NCBI GenBank assembly: GCA_910587365.1
Contig: CAJUKJ010000003.1
Coordinates: 62,001 to 126,000, forward strand
From: an uncultured Christensenellaceae bacterium
GTDB taxonomy: Bacteria > Bacillota > Clostridia > Christensenellales > Borkfalkiaceae
Length of the DNA stretch: 64,000 bases
Direction of reading: 5' to 3'
The notes beneath the pieces are model-generated. The model worked only from the letters and a program-made list of their open reading frames with translations, was not told the DNA's origin and did not search any database. Made by a program: the position numbers and the translations under genes. This document shows positions 24,904-34,575 of this stretch, one piece after another (within the stretch, counting starts at the first letter, position 1; each line of letters opens with the position of its first letter).

Positions 24904-24937
24904 CAAAACCGCCAAAGCTTAACACTTCGGCGGTTTT
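24904..24937. terminator. Terminator of the Mrp-like gene
   Basis: An AACCGCC/GGCGGTT-type stem with one mismatch and a T6 run on either side follows the mrp stop codon. Confidence 0.75.
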
Positions 24938-24943
24938 TTAAAG

Positions 24944-25774
24944 CTATTTCAAGCGTTTATCAATTTTATCGAAAAAGTCTGTAAGATAATTGTTTTCAAA
25001 ATTTTCAAGCGAGCCGTTATCGGCGGCTTTAGTAAGTTCACGGTCTATCGGAAGCTTAGCCACAGCAGGTATTCCGTTTTCCATTGCAAGCGCGTCGACG
25101 GCACTTTCCCCGAATACAGAAATTTTTCTTCCGCAGTCGGGACATTTTATATAGCTCATATTCTCTACAATTCCGAGAATGGGAACGTTCATCATATTCG
25201 CCATATTAACCGCTTTCTGAACAATCATACCGACAAGGTCTTGCGGGGTTGTTACAATTATTATGCCGTCAAGAGGTATGCTTTGGAATACGGTTAAAGG
25301 CACGTCGCCCGTGCCTGGGGGCATATCTATAAACATATAGTCTACGCCCGTCCAAATAACGTCCGTCCAGAACTGCATAACCGTACCCGAAATAAGCGAA
25401 CCGCGCCAAACCACGGGTTCCGACTCGTCATCAAGCAAAACGTTCATAGACATAATCTGGATACCGCTTTCCGTTACCACGGGGATTATACCGTTTTCGC
25501 TACCGGTCGCGTGTTCGTTTATTCCGAACATACGCGGAATTGAAGGTCCGGTTATATCGGCATCCATTATCGCCGTAACCTTTCCCCTGTTTTGCGAAGC
25601 TGCGGCAAGAAGCGCGCAAGTCATTGATTTGCCAACACCGCCCTTTCCGCTGACTACGGCAATTACCTTTTTGATATCGCTGAACTCGTGCGGTTTTTTA
25701 ATTAAACTTTTCTTTTCGCGCGAGGAACAATCAGATGAACACGAAGAACAATCGTGCGAACATTTATCTGCCAT
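24944..25774 (-). CDS. Mrp/NBP35-family Fe-S cluster carrier ATPase
   Basis: This 276-aa P-loop ATPase has the deviant Walker A SGKGGVGKS (residues 42-50) and the MPPGTGD motif, with the Mrp-typical CPDC pair in IKCPDCGRKISVFG that holds a bridging Fe-S cluster at the dimer interface. The N-terminus carries five extra cysteines in a CSHDCSSCSSDCSS run, reminiscent of eukaryotic Nbp35. It likely delivers Fe-S clusters, relevant to the many radical SAM and Fe-S enzymes here (PflA, class I fumarase). Confidence 0.88.
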   Translation of the reverse strand: MADKCSHDCSSCSSDCSSREKKSLIKKPHEFSDIKKVIAVVSGKGGVGKSMTCALLAAASQNRGKVTAIMDADITGPSIPRMFGINEHATGSENGIIPVVTESGIQIMSMNVLLDDESEPVVWRGSLISGTVMQFWTDVIWTGVDYMFIDMPPGTGDVPLTVFQSIPLDGIIIVTTPQDLVGMIVQKAVNMANMMNVPILGIVENMSYIKCPDCGRKISVFGESAVDALAMENGIPAVAKLPIDRELTKAADNGSLENFENNYLTDFFDKIDKRLK

Positions 25775-25883
25775 AAAAACTCCTTATTCTGCCATATCCG
25801 CCTTAAAATTACCAAGGTTTAATGCAGTATTTATATTTTAAAATATAGACTTAAATTTGTCAAATAAAACCTTGCAAAGTTGC

Positions 25884-25912
25884 TTGCCAAACCCAAACTT
25901 TTCTGTTAAAAT
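25884..25912 (+). promoter_or_regulatory. Promoter of the SRP RNA gene
   Basis: TTGCCA (25884-25889) and TAAAAT (25907-25912) are 17 nt apart, placing the start of transcription near 25918. Confidence 0.7.
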
Positions 25913-25916
25913 AGCT

Positions 25917-26187
25917 GTACTGTGCTAAGTGGGGAGTTAGCGGTGCCCTGTACCTGCAATCCGCTATAGCAGGACCGAATTGTCTTTCCCGACGAATCAA
26001 GTGGAAGGCTGCATCTTATAAGGGGTGTCGATACCAAGGTCTTATGCAACCGAACGCTGCGAACCGTGTCAGGATAGGGATATAGCAGCACTAAACAGCT
26101 TATTCGGTGTGCCATAAGGTAGCTTTGGAGGAGCTACCTGTAAGATTTACGCTTCGGCTTGTTTCGGCAAAAAAGACTGCACAGTAA
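25917..26187 (+). ncRNA. ffs: Signal recognition particle RNA, large type with Alu domain
   Basis: This about 270-nt RNA scaffolds Ffh for co-translational targeting. Terminal helix ACTGTGC (near 25919) pairs with GCACAGT (near 26180). The Alu domain has the conserved GGGGAGTTAGCGGTGCCCTG and AATCCGCTATAGCAGG blocks. The Ffh-binding domain reads GTGTCAGGATAGGGATATAGCAGCAC, with the AGCAG asymmetric loop kept and a GGGA (GNRA) tetraloop in place of the more common GGAA. The long form fits Bacillota. Confidence 0.93.
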
Positions 26188-26216
26188 TTTTGAATTATTC
26201 ACGGTAATATACCGTT

Positions 26217-26250
26217 AAACCGCCCGCGCAATTTTGCGCGGGCGGTTTTA
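26217..26250. terminator. Terminator between SRP RNA and CPBP protease gene
   Basis: A very stable 14-bp GC-rich stem (AAACCGCCCGCGCA with its complement, TTTT loop) is followed by TTTTAACTTTTT and serves both convergent genes. Confidence 0.85.
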
Positions 26251-26255
26251 ACTTT

Positions 26256-27356
26256 TTATGCCGCTATTGACAAAAACAAATCTAAAATCCACATAACAGA
26301 CATTATCGCTATTCCGACGGAAGCCCCGATAAAGAAGTTACTTATTCCGTATTTCTTCCCCGCCAAAAGCGGCTTGCGCCTGTCGTTTATCAGCCATACG
26401 AACATACCTATCGCAGCCCCTATAGCAGCGTAAACGAAAAGACCCAACAGCATATCCGCAGGCGTGAACTCCTCCATCGTTACCGCTAAGCCGAGGCTGT
26501 CCGAAAAGGCAAGCATAACTACCGCAATAAGATTGTTTAAAAAATGTACGAGCATTGCAGGCAATACCGACCGCGAACGCACGGTAAGAAAAGAAAGCAT
26601 ACAGCCAAGCAAAAACTGATGAACCGTCTGCTGCGCCGAGCCGTGCATTAATGCAAAACAGAAACCCGTAATGAAGATAGCGCGCACACTGCCCATTGAC
26701 TGCTCTGCGGAATGCAAAATTATACCTCTGAAAATCAATTCTTCAAAAAATGCAGGTATAAGAGCCATAAATATAATTGCGGGTAAAATTTGCACACCCG
26801 ATACGTCAGGTAAAAAGCTATCGTCGGGGGTATAGCCGATAATTTCTAAAAAGTTAAGGAAAAATGTACTTACTATACTGCCTATAAACAGCATTCCAAA
26901 CGTCAGTAATACAGCCATAAGATAGTACTTGGCGTTGGTTTTTACGGGAAAAATTTCTTTAAACTTTACCTTGCGCGTACATAAAATTACGGCAAGCGTA
27001 ATACATATTGCCAACGGCGACACAAGCGAGCTTACGTATATGAAAACATTTCCGTCCGTATTGACATTTGCTATTCCTAGAATAAACGATATAAAAAACG
27101 ACAGCCCTACATACAACAGCACCGCAAGCGAGTACGTAAGCCCGCCCGTGATGGACGACAGACCTAAATCTCTTTTAAAATAGTTTACCTTTTTAAGGGG
27201 CGGTGCTGCTACTTCCTGCGTAACAGGCTGTATAGTTTGCGGACTTTCCGTCTGCGGCTCGTCCATAAACATTAAATCCTCAAAAGCGGAGCGGGGTTTA
27301 TCTTCCTCAGAACGAATTTGATTTTCATCTGGTAAGCGGGAGTCGTTTTCTTCCAT
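26256..27356 (-). CDS. CPBP-family intramembrane glutamic endopeptidase (copy 1)
   Basis: This 366-aa protein has about 70 polar N-terminal residues and about eight membrane segments. All three CPBP motifs are present: EELIFRG (EExxxR), FALMH (FxxxH) and HFLNN (HxxxN). The family includes Rce1-type CAAX proteases; in Bacillota substrates are mostly unknown. The ATG at 27356 follows AAGGAGGAG. A clear paralog lies at 37558-38469. It sits after uppP with a terminator between them. Confidence 0.88.
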   Translation of the reverse strand: MEENDSRLPDENQIRSEEDKPRSAFEDLMFMDEPQTESPQTIQPVTQEVAAPPLKKVNYFKRDLGLSSITGGLTYSLAVLLYVGLSFFISFILGIANVNTDGNVFIYVSSLVSPLAICITLAVILCTRKVKFKEIFPVKTNAKYYLMAVLLTFGMLFIGSIVSTFFLNFLEIIGYTPDDSFLPDVSGVQILPAIIFMALIPAFFEELIFRGIILHSAEQSMGSVRAIFITGFCFALMHGSAQQTVHQFLLGCMLSFLTVRSRSVLPAMLVHFLNNLIAVVMLAFSDSLGLAVTMEEFTPADMLLGLFVYAAIGAAIGMFVWLINDRRKPLLAGKKYGISNFFIGASVGIAIMSVMWILDLFLSIAA

Positions 27357-27387
27357 TATTCTCCTCCTTATCTTTTTATTTGCTACC

Positions 27388-27416
27388 AAAAAAGGGCGGA
27401 AAACCGCCCTTTTTTT
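27388..27416 (-). terminator. Terminator of uppP
   Basis: A GGGCGG/CCGCCC stem with an AAAA loop and A6/T7 flanks overlaps the uppP stop codon. Confidence 0.85.
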
Positions 27417-28239
27417 ATGCTATTACTTTAAATAAACCGCAACATTGCAGTACTATACACGTTATTGCAAGCAAAACAAGATACAAACTGAACCATTTGT
27501 AATTTGCCTTTTGTATCACTTTAAGCATTACTTTAACGGCAAACAGACCGACTAATGCAGAGATAACAAAGCCTAACGCAACGCACCAGCCATACGTCGA
27601 ACCGTTATCTATAAAATCTTGCTGGATTTCGCCTTTGACTAAGCCCTTGATAAGTGAAATTACAAAGCTGCCCAAAATAACGGGGATACTCATCAAAAAC
27701 GAGAACTTTGCAACCTCTTCCCTTTTTCCGCCTGCAAGCATTCCCGCGCATATTGTGGAACCGCTTCTTGAAATGCCCGGAAGCACAGCTATTGCCTGCG
27801 CAAAGCCCATAGGCAATACGGTACGCCAACAAAGAGGCAAAACGTTTTCCCGCTTTTTGGCGACTATTTCGGTTACAAACAAAACCGAAGCCGTAATGAG
27901 GAAAAATACCGCTAAAATAATACCAATATATTTGAACTCATTACTCATCCCGTCTATTACGTCTTCTAAAAGAAGACCTATGACTGCCGCGGGAATTGAC
28001 GCAATAACGAGATATCCAAGCGTTTTAAACGGTTTTTTGAACAGCTCCAATATGTCCCGCCAAAAGACGACACATACCGCAACAAGTGTACCGAGATGCA
28101 GAATTATGTTGAAAAACAGTCCGCCCTCTTGTATACCCAAAACCCTTTGTAAGAATACGAGATGACCGCTTGAAGATACGGGTAAAAATTCCGTAAGTCC
28201 TTGCACCAGCCCGAGAATTATTGCCTGCCAGATTTTCAT
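27415..28239 (-). CDS. uppP: Undecaprenyl-diphosphatase
   Basis: UppP recycles the C55 lipid carrier for cell-wall synthesis; low-level bacitracin resistance follows from its dosage. The 274-aa, about eight-TM protein has the active-site blocks EFLPVSSSGHLV (residues 17-28) and PGISRSGST. Length is normal. The start overlaps the stop of the upstream PrsA-like gene by 4 bp (ATGA), so the two are translationally coupled. Confidence 0.97.
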   Translation of the reverse strand: MKIWQAIILGLVQGLTEFLPVSSSGHLVFLQRVLGIQEGGLFFNIILHLGTLVAVCVVFWRDILELFKKPFKTLGYLVIASIPAAVIGLLLEDVIDGMSNEFKYIGIILAVFFLITASVLFVTEIVAKKRENVLPLCWRTVLPMGFAQAIAVLPGISRSGSTICAGMLAGGKREEVAKFSFLMSIPVILGSFVISLIKGLVKGEIQQDFIDNGSTYGWCVALGFVISALVGLFAVKVMLKVIQKANYKWFSLYLVLLAITCIVLQCCGLFKVIA

Positions 28240-30452
28240 TGATTATTATTGTTGGTTGTATTGTTTGACGAATTGTTTGACGAATTGTTATTGTCCAAGT
28301 CAAGTAAATCCTGATATCTCTTTTCATACTTGACTACGGTTACGTTATTTTTATTAGAGTCGCTTTCCTCTTTTCTGTAATCGCTTAATAATTTGCTTCT
28401 GTTGGTTGTCGTTACGTCTGAAAGGTTTTTATCCTTTAACCACTCGAAGAACAGATTTTCAAACGTGCCTTCTACTTTTACGTTATTTGTCCAATCGAGA
28501 TTTGAATAAGTTTCAAACTTATCAAAAGTATACGTTACGTATATTAAATGCCAGCCGTAGTCGCCCGCGCAAACCGTAAACGAACCTTCTCCTTGCGATA
28601 TTGCAAGCTTAGCGGCATATTCAAATTCTTTAATATAGCTTGTATCGTATGCCTGTACGGAATAACCGACGTACTGCGAAAGCACGCTTGTGTCGGTTGT
28701 GTAAGCAAACTGAAGCTCGTTAACCGCGCTCATTGCCCCATACTGCTTTGTAGCCGTATTCATTAAGTCGTTTCTGTTAAAGGTACCGAAATCTACTTTA
28801 CCGTTAGCGTATAAGAATTTGGAATAGTCGATTTCGTCATCTTCGTTTTTGAACGATTTTTCTTCATAATAATTATCGGTAACGTCATAACTTACATATT
28901 CGCCGCCGAGTACGTAATTAACATATGCTTTAAACTCTTCAAGCATTCCGTCAATTGTAAGCTCATTGCCGATAAGCGTATAGCTTCCGTCCTCGTTTTC
29001 GTAAACCTGACCGTTGTATGAATATCTTCCGTCGTAGATTTCAAGCTTTTTGTATCTTCCGCCCTCTTCGCTGTCGGTAAGATTATTTTCAAAGAAAAGA
29101 TAGTCGCTTGCGCCGTATGCTTCAATGCCCGCTTCGCTTGCCTTGAAGGAATAGTTATCCGTTCCGTTGAACCAAGCCGAACGCTGGTCAACCGTTTTAA
29201 TTTCTTTTAAAATTTGGTTTCTTGCATTGTAGTAGCTGTCGTCGTCCTCGTCCGCGCTTTTAATGCTGTTCAATTCGGCAAGCTGCGCGCTCTGTTTTGC
29301 GTTAAACGGAAGCAGGATATTGTAGACGAAGCCGTATTTGCCGTAATGCTCGCCGTCGAACTTATCGCTGTCCGAGGTGTCGGGGCTGTACAGTAAAAAC
29401 GACGTTGAAGACATACTGCCCATTGCCGACTCAAATGCGGAAGAAGAAGAATAATTATCCGTCTGGTCGTTGAGAAGCTCGTTATAAACTTCGTTAATAT
29501 AATTGTCCTGTAAAAGAATTTTTTCCTGTTTAGCTTCATACAGGGAGTTATATTTATTGATTACGCGCGATTCAAGCTGGGCAATGTATTCGTTTTTGAA
29601 ATATTCGAGCTTTGTAATGTCTTTAAGCTTGTCCGCCTCGGTATCGATATCCACAAGGTCGTTTTTACGGAGATTATCTATAAAGGTATTATAAGCCTGC
29701 ACCCTCGTTGCGCGAGTTGTGCCGTCAAGCGCGTCGTCCTGATATGCGCCGCTGTCTTTAAGCAGATATCCCTCGTATCCGGTATATAGTTTATAATCGA
29801 GGCTGCCGTCCTTTGAAGGATAATAATCGTCCTGCTCGGTATTCAGATTTTTGGGTGTGGTGCGGGTTGCCGTACCTTTATATTCTTCGTCTTCCTCTGT
29901 CAACGTATTTTCATAATTGTCGATAGCGGAATTTATAGAGGAATAAAGCTTGTACTTTGCAAGCTTGACGTCGTCGCTATCCTCTCCGCCGAGAAGATAT
30001 TCGTATTTTTCAACGTCCTGACCTTTATCGTTGTAGTCCTTATAAACAGAAAGTGCGGACGCGTCATAGTCCTTGCTATCCTTATTGGTAGCCTTTTCTT
30101 CAAGAATGGCAACGGTCGAGTACTGCACAAGAACCGCATTATCGATAAGTGCGTCCATAAGCATATTGAACGTATCCTTATAGGACGTACCGTTTGATAC
30201 GTAAGAATAACCGACGTTAAGGAAATAGGAAAGTAAATTTCTCTTATTAATAGACGTAGGCTTTAATGCCGACGAATATGCGGTTAAGCTGTTGTCCGAA
30301 CTGAATGTTTTCGCTTCCCTTATATCTACGGTAGCGATTACCTGTTCCATATCTGCCTTGCTGATTACCGATATTAAAGAACACCCGGTAAACGTTGCTG
30401 AAATCGTAAAACAGGACGCCAAAGCGGCTGCTACTAATGTTTTTTTCTTCAT
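28236..30452 (-). CDS. Lipoprotein, PrsA/SurA-like putative foldase
   Basis: This 738-aa exported protein has a type II signal peptide ending in the lipobox TFTGC (Cys24). The N-terminal part (LLSYFLNVGYSYVSNG...LMDALIDNAVLVQYS) resembles the SurA/PrsA chaperone helices, and a late segment (FTVCAGDYGWHLIYVTYTF) resembles the end of a parvulin domain. At 738 aa it is much longer than PrsA, with extra acidic, Asp/Tyr/Ser-rich sequence between. The last about 20 residues are almost all Asn/Ser/Thr. Foldase activity is an inference; catalytic parvulin residues are not clear. Coupled to uppP. Confidence 0.65.
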   Translation of the reverse strand: MKKKTLVAAALASCFTISATFTGCSLISVISKADMEQVIATVDIREAKTFSSDNSLTAYSSALKPTSINKRNLLSYFLNVGYSYVSNGTSYKDTFNMLMDALIDNAVLVQYSTVAILEEKATNKDSKDYDASALSVYKDYNDKGQDVEKYEYLLGGEDSDDVKLAKYKLYSSINSAIDNYENTLTEEDEEYKGTATRTTPKNLNTEQDDYYPSKDGSLDYKLYTGYEGYLLKDSGAYQDDALDGTTRATRVQAYNTFIDNLRKNDLVDIDTEADKLKDITKLEYFKNEYIAQLESRVINKYNSLYEAKQEKILLQDNYINEVYNELLNDQTDNYSSSSAFESAMGSMSSTSFLLYSPDTSDSDKFDGEHYGKYGFVYNILLPFNAKQSAQLAELNSIKSADEDDDSYYNARNQILKEIKTVDQRSAWFNGTDNYSFKASEAGIEAYGASDYLFFENNLTDSEEGGRYKKLEIYDGRYSYNGQVYENEDGSYTLIGNELTIDGMLEEFKAYVNYVLGGEYVSYDVTDNYYEEKSFKNEDDEIDYSKFLYANGKVDFGTFNRNDLMNTATKQYGAMSAVNELQFAYTTDTSVLSQYVGYSVQAYDTSYIKEFEYAAKLAISQGEGSFTVCAGDYGWHLIYVTYTFDKFETYSNLDWTNNVKVEGTFENLFFEWLKDKNLSDVTTTNRSKLLSDYRKEESDSNKNNVTVVKYEKRYQDLLDLDNNNSSNNSSNNTTNNNNQ

Positions 30453-30540
30453 AAAGTTTCTCCTGCCGTAAAACGGCTACAAAATACCATTAACAATTAT
30501 ATAATATTTAAGGCTGTAAAGCAAATCATTTTAACGGAAA

Positions 30541-33500
30541 TTACGCAAAACTTAGTGCAAATTTTAAAAATTTTGTCATATCGAGCATAGTTTTTGCGGG
30601 ATTTGCGTGCGGAGAGAATATGATAAGCGGAGCTTTCGCCATAGAAAGCCTTACCATACCCGCATATTTGTCAAGCGCGGCGCATAGCCGCTCGTCCTTT
30701 AACGAGTTAATCGACGGAAGCTCGAACGAACCCTCCGTGCTGTCAACGCAAATTTTCTTTACGTTGAATTTCGCCGCATAGGATTTCATTACCGCTATTA
30801 TCAAAAGGTTTAAAACCTCGTCGGGCATAGGTCCGTAATTATCCTCCATAGACAGGCAAACGCGCTTATAGTCTTCCACCGTCCTTATTTCCGCTATTTG
30901 CTTATAGCAGTCCATACGTCCGGCATTCGATTCGACGTAGGCTTCGGGTATGTATGCGGTCGCTTTGACTTCAAGCTCTGCCGTAAACGAGCTTTCGCCC
31001 GTCAGCTCTTCCTTTAACAGTTTGGAATAAAGCTCGTAACCGACCCTATCCATATGTCCGTGCTGCTCCGCCCCAAGAACATTACCCGCACCGCGTATTT
31101 CAAGGTCGCGCATTGCGACCTTAAAGCCGGAACCGAGTTCGGTAAACTGCATTATCGCTTTAAGTCTTTCCGCCGCATCCGAGGTTAAAACCTTTTCGGG
31201 CTTGAACGTGAAGTACGCCTGTGCAAGGCGCGAGCCTCTGCCTACCCTTCCGCGCAGCTGATAGAGCTGGGAAATACCGAGGCGGTCGGAGTCGATTACT
31301 ATAATGGTATTTGCGTTAGGTAGGTCAATTCCGTTTTCGATTATAGTTGTCGTAACGAGAATATTTTTTTCGCCGCGGTAGAACGAAAACACGCTGTTTT
31401 CAAGGGTATCCCTATCCATTCTTCCGTGGGCGTAGCATACCTTGCCTTCGGGAATAATTTCGGCAATTCTTCCCGCAAAAGACGAAATGGTTTCAACCCT
31501 GTTGTAGAGTATGAATACTTGCCCCCCGCGCGAAAGCTCCCTTATGCACGCGTCGCGGATAAGCGTTTCGGTTTCCTCTACGACGTAAGTCTGGACAGGC
31601 AATCTTTTTTGCGGAGGCGTGCTTATAGTGCTTATATCCCTGATACCGGCAAGCGACATATGCAACGTGCGCGGTATGGGAGTTGCGGTCATAGTAAGAC
31701 AGTCCACGTCGTTTTTGACGTGTTTTATTTTTTCCTTATGCTCTACGCCGAACCGTTGTTCCTCGTCGAGAACGAGCAGTCCCAAGTCATAGAATTTTAC
31801 GTCGTCTGATAAAAGGCGGTGCGTACCTATAATAAAATCGATATCGCCGTTTGCAAGACGCTTCAATGTTTCCGCCTGCTGTTTAGGCGTTTTGAACCTG
31901 TTTAATTTTTCAACCCGTACCCCGAACTCTTTAAACCTTTCAAGCGCGGTATTGAAGTGCTGTTCGGAAAGAACTGTACCCGGACACATCAGCGCAGCCT
32001 GCTTGCCGCCCAACACACAAAGGTAGACAGCCCGCAACGCAACTTCCGTTTTACCGTAACCCACGTCGCCGCAAAGCAACCTGTCCATTACCTTATCCGA
32101 ACACATATCCGCCTTTATTTCTTCGATGGATACAAGCTGGTCGGGGGTTTCCTCGTAAGCGAACGCGTCCTCGAACTCCTCCATCATTACTGAATTCTCG
32201 GGGAAGCGGTAGCCTTTCTTTTCGGTGCGCTCGGCGTAGAGTTGCTTTAAGTCGAAAGCCAATTCACGGATAGAGCGTTTTACCCTTTCCTTAACCCTGT
32301 CGAACTCCGCGCCTCCTATTTTGGAAAGCGACGGGTTTCCTTCGCCGACGTACTTTGAAAGAACGTCCATCTGTTCGACGGGAACGTACAGCACATCGCC
32401 GCCCTTATACTCGATTGCAACGTATTCCTTTATCCCATCGGTCGTTTCAATCTTTTTCGTACCCGTAATTTTGCCTATGCCGTGCTTTTCGTGTACGGCA
32501 TAATCGCCTATTTCGGGTGCTGAGAACATATCGCCGCGCTTTTTGCGTATACGCTTGGTTGTGACTTTGGTATACAAATCGCCGCTGCCCAAAATTACAA
32601 GCTTGCTTTCGTGGACGATAAGCCCGTGCGGCATTTCCTCAGACGTAAGCGAAACGCCGTGCAACGCTTCAAGGCGGTCGGGAACGGAATATAACGGAAA
32701 GTATTCGTCATTTAAAATTTCCGCAAGCTTTTCCGTGCGCTGTATGCCGCCTGTATAAATTAAAATTCTGTAACCGTTGGCAAGCCAGTTTTTTATATCG
32801 GTTATAAGCTGCGGCATCGCATTGAGATAAGACGGCGCAGGGGAAGAATTGAAATTAAATGTTTTAAGGGGTTGGAAAAAGTGTGTGCTTGATGTAAACG
32901 TCTGGACGGCAAGCGAACGGAAACGCCTGAACTCTGCGGTAACATATTCCGTGGAAAGAAGTTGCCGCGAAGAAAATGCGAAAGCTTCCCCTCCCTTTTT
33001 CAGTTCGCGTACCCTTTCGTCATGCTCTTTGTATACACCGTTCAATCTGTCGTTTATTAACTTACATTCGTCAAAGATTATTAGCGTGTCCTTATCCAAA
33101 AGGTCAAAAAGCGTACAAGAGTTTTCCAACAGCGGCATTACGAAAGAAGCACCAGCAAACGGCGCGCCTGCTTCAAGCTTGGATATCAAATCGTCTGAAA
33201 TCGCCTTGGCGCGCTTGAACGCGGCAGAGTCGGGACAGGTTTTAAGATTAGCCGAAATTTCGGATTTGATATTTTTGACATCTTGCTCTGTATAACAAAC
33301 GTCCGTTGCGGAAATTATGGAGATTTCGTTTATCTCTTCAAGACGCTCCCCGCTAACCTGATCATATGGGCGTATTCTTTCAACCGTATCGCCGAAAAAG
33401 TCTATACGGACGGGATTTTCCGAGTTTACGGGATATACGTCGAGAATATCCCCGCGGACGGCAAACGCCCCCTTGCTTTCCACCGAATACTCGCGGGTGT

Positions 33501-33954
33501 AGCCCATACTTACAAGCTTTTGGGGAAGTGAACGGTAATCATACTCGTCGTCGACCGTCAGCTTTACGTAGTCAAGCTTGGCGGGAAACAACTGCATTAT
33601 TGCTTCAATATCGCACACTGTAATTTCCGCACCGTCCATAATTGCATTAACCGCCGTAAGCCTTCTGAAAAGAGCGTCCTTGGAAAGAGCGTCTTTATAT
33701 AAAATAACTTCGTCCTTTGCGGGCAGAAGTACGCATTTTTTGCCAGAAAGCGCGCAAACGGAAGTATAAACTTTATTTGCGGAAACCGCGTCCGCCGTAA
33801 CATACAAGACCTTATACCCCGAAAGCGAAGCAATAAGGTTTTTATTCGCTTCCGAAACGCCGAAAACCGCCGTCGGTGTGCCGAGGCGGAGTTCGTTTTC
33901 GAGAGCGGGATAATTACCGCCTAAATTTTTGAAAGTGAAAAAGTTTTTGTTCAT
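30541..33954 (-). CDS. mfd: Transcription-repair coupling factor
   Basis: Mfd removes stalled RNA polymerase and recruits UvrA to the template strand. The 1137-aa protein has the N-terminal UvrB-homology region, the CarD-like RNAP-interaction domain (GDYAVHEKHGIGKITG), RecG-like helicase motifs (Walker A GDVGYGKTEVA, box DEEQRFG, motif LRGRVGRG) and the C-terminal TRCF domain (DLEIRGAGNVLG onwards). Length is typical. It complements the uvrBA operon elsewhere in the window. Pth and prs lie directly upstream. Confidence 0.98.
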   Translation of the reverse strand: MNKNFFTFKNLGGNYPALENELRLGTPTAVFGVSEANKNLIASLSGYKVLYVTADAVSANKVYTSVCALSGKKCVLLPAKDEVILYKDALSKDALFRRLTAVNAIMDGAEITVCDIEAIMQLFPAKLDYVKLTVDDEYDYRSLPQKLVSMGYTREYSVESKGAFAVRGDILDVYPVNSENPVRIDFFGDTVERIRPYDQVSGERLEEINEISIISATDVCYTEQDVKNIKSEISANLKTCPDSAAFKRAKAISDDLISKLEAGAPFAGASFVMPLLENSCTLFDLLDKDTLIIFDECKLINDRLNGVYKEHDERVRELKKGGEAFAFSSRQLLSTEYVTAEFRRFRSLAVQTFTSSTHFFQPLKTFNFNSSPAPSYLNAMPQLITDIKNWLANGYRILIYTGGIQRTEKLAEILNDEYFPLYSVPDRLEALHGVSLTSEEMPHGLIVHESKLVILGSGDLYTKVTTKRIRKKRGDMFSAPEIGDYAVHEKHGIGKITGTKKIETTDGIKEYVAIEYKGGDVLYVPVEQMDVLSKYVGEGNPSLSKIGGAEFDRVKERVKRSIRELAFDLKQLYAERTEKKGYRFPENSVMMEEFEDAFAYEETPDQLVSIEEIKADMCSDKVMDRLLCGDVGYGKTEVALRAVYLCVLGGKQAALMCPGTVLSEQHFNTALERFKEFGVRVEKLNRFKTPKQQAETLKRLANGDIDFIIGTHRLLSDDVKFYDLGLLVLDEEQRFGVEHKEKIKHVKNDVDCLTMTATPIPRTLHMSLAGIRDISTISTPPQKRLPVQTYVVEETETLIRDACIRELSRGGQVFILYNRVETISSFAGRIAEIIPEGKVCYAHGRMDRDTLENSVFSFYRGEKNILVTTTIIENGIDLPNANTIIVIDSDRLGISQLYQLRGRVGRGSRLAQAYFTFKPEKVLTSDAAERLKAIMQFTELGSGFKVAMRDLEIRGAGNVLGAEQHGHMDRVGYELYSKLLKEELTGESSFTAELEVKATAYIPEAYVESNAGRMDCYKQIAEIRTVEDYKRVCLSMEDNYGPMPDEVLNLLIIAVMKSYAAKFNVKKICVDSTEGSFELPSINSLKDERLCAALDKYAGMVRLSMAKAPLIIFSPHANPAKTMLDMTKFLKFALSFA

Positions 33955-33983
33955 TTATCCTTTATATGCGTTTAACTTTCTTT

Positions 33984-34547
33984 TCAACCGTTATACTTTG
34001 TCATAACCAATTCAACAGGCTCGCCGCTTGCAATGGCTATTGCAGCGTCGGCTGCCCTGCCACAAGCCGAAATGAAAAGCTCGTAATCTTCTTTCCTGAC
34101 TTCTGCCAAAACGTAATTGATTATAGGTATGTTAATCTCAGGGTCGCGTATGCCTATTCTTATACGGGTAAACGCCGAAGTTCCTATTTCGGCAATAACC
34201 GAACGCATACCGTTATGCGTACCGGCACTGCCCGAAGGGCGTATTCTTACCGCGCCCTTGGGGATATCGTAGTCATCGTACAAAATAATTAAGTCTTCCG
34301 CGGAGGCTCTGTATTTTGCAAGTAGCTGTTTAACCGCTCTGCCGCTGTTGTTCATATACGTTACGGGGCGCGCAAGTATAATCTTTTCCCCGCTGACGTT
34401 TGCTTCGGCGGTATATGCCTCGCATTCCTTTTTTTTGAACTTGACGTCCAGCTTTGCTGCAACGTCTCCAACGGCGATATAGCCCATATTATGAAAAGTT
34501 TTAAGATATTTTTCTTCGGGATTGCCAAGCCCAACTATTATTTTCAT
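33984..34547 (-). CDS. pth: Peptidyl-tRNA hydrolase
   Basis: Pth frees tRNA from peptidyl-tRNA dropped by the ribosome. The 187-aa protein has the N-terminal GLGNPEEKYLKTFHNMG with catalytic His19 and substrate-contact Asn9, the YMNNSGRAV block, and the DDYDIPKGAVRIRPSGSAGTHNGM segment. The ATG at 34547 is chosen because the family starts with this MKIIVGLGN sequence; 27 more in-frame residues upstream are unlike the family. The pth-mfd order is common in Bacillota. Confidence 0.97.
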   Translation of the reverse strand: MKIIVGLGNPEEKYLKTFHNMGYIAVGDVAAKLDVKFKKKECEAYTAEANVSGEKIILARPVTYMNNSGRAVKQLLAKYRASAEDLIILYDDYDIPKGAVRIRPSGSAGTHNGMRSVIAEIGTSAFTRIRIGIRDPEINIPIINYVLAEVRKEDYELFISACGRAADAAIAIASGEPVELVMTKYNG

Positions 34548-34575
34548 TATCGTATACCTTATTTTAAATTTAAAA

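Noticed and set aside
28240..28300. Short tandem repeats as a CRISPR or satellite array
   Set aside because: They are simple Asn/Ser codon runs at the end of the lipoprotein gene, without spacers.
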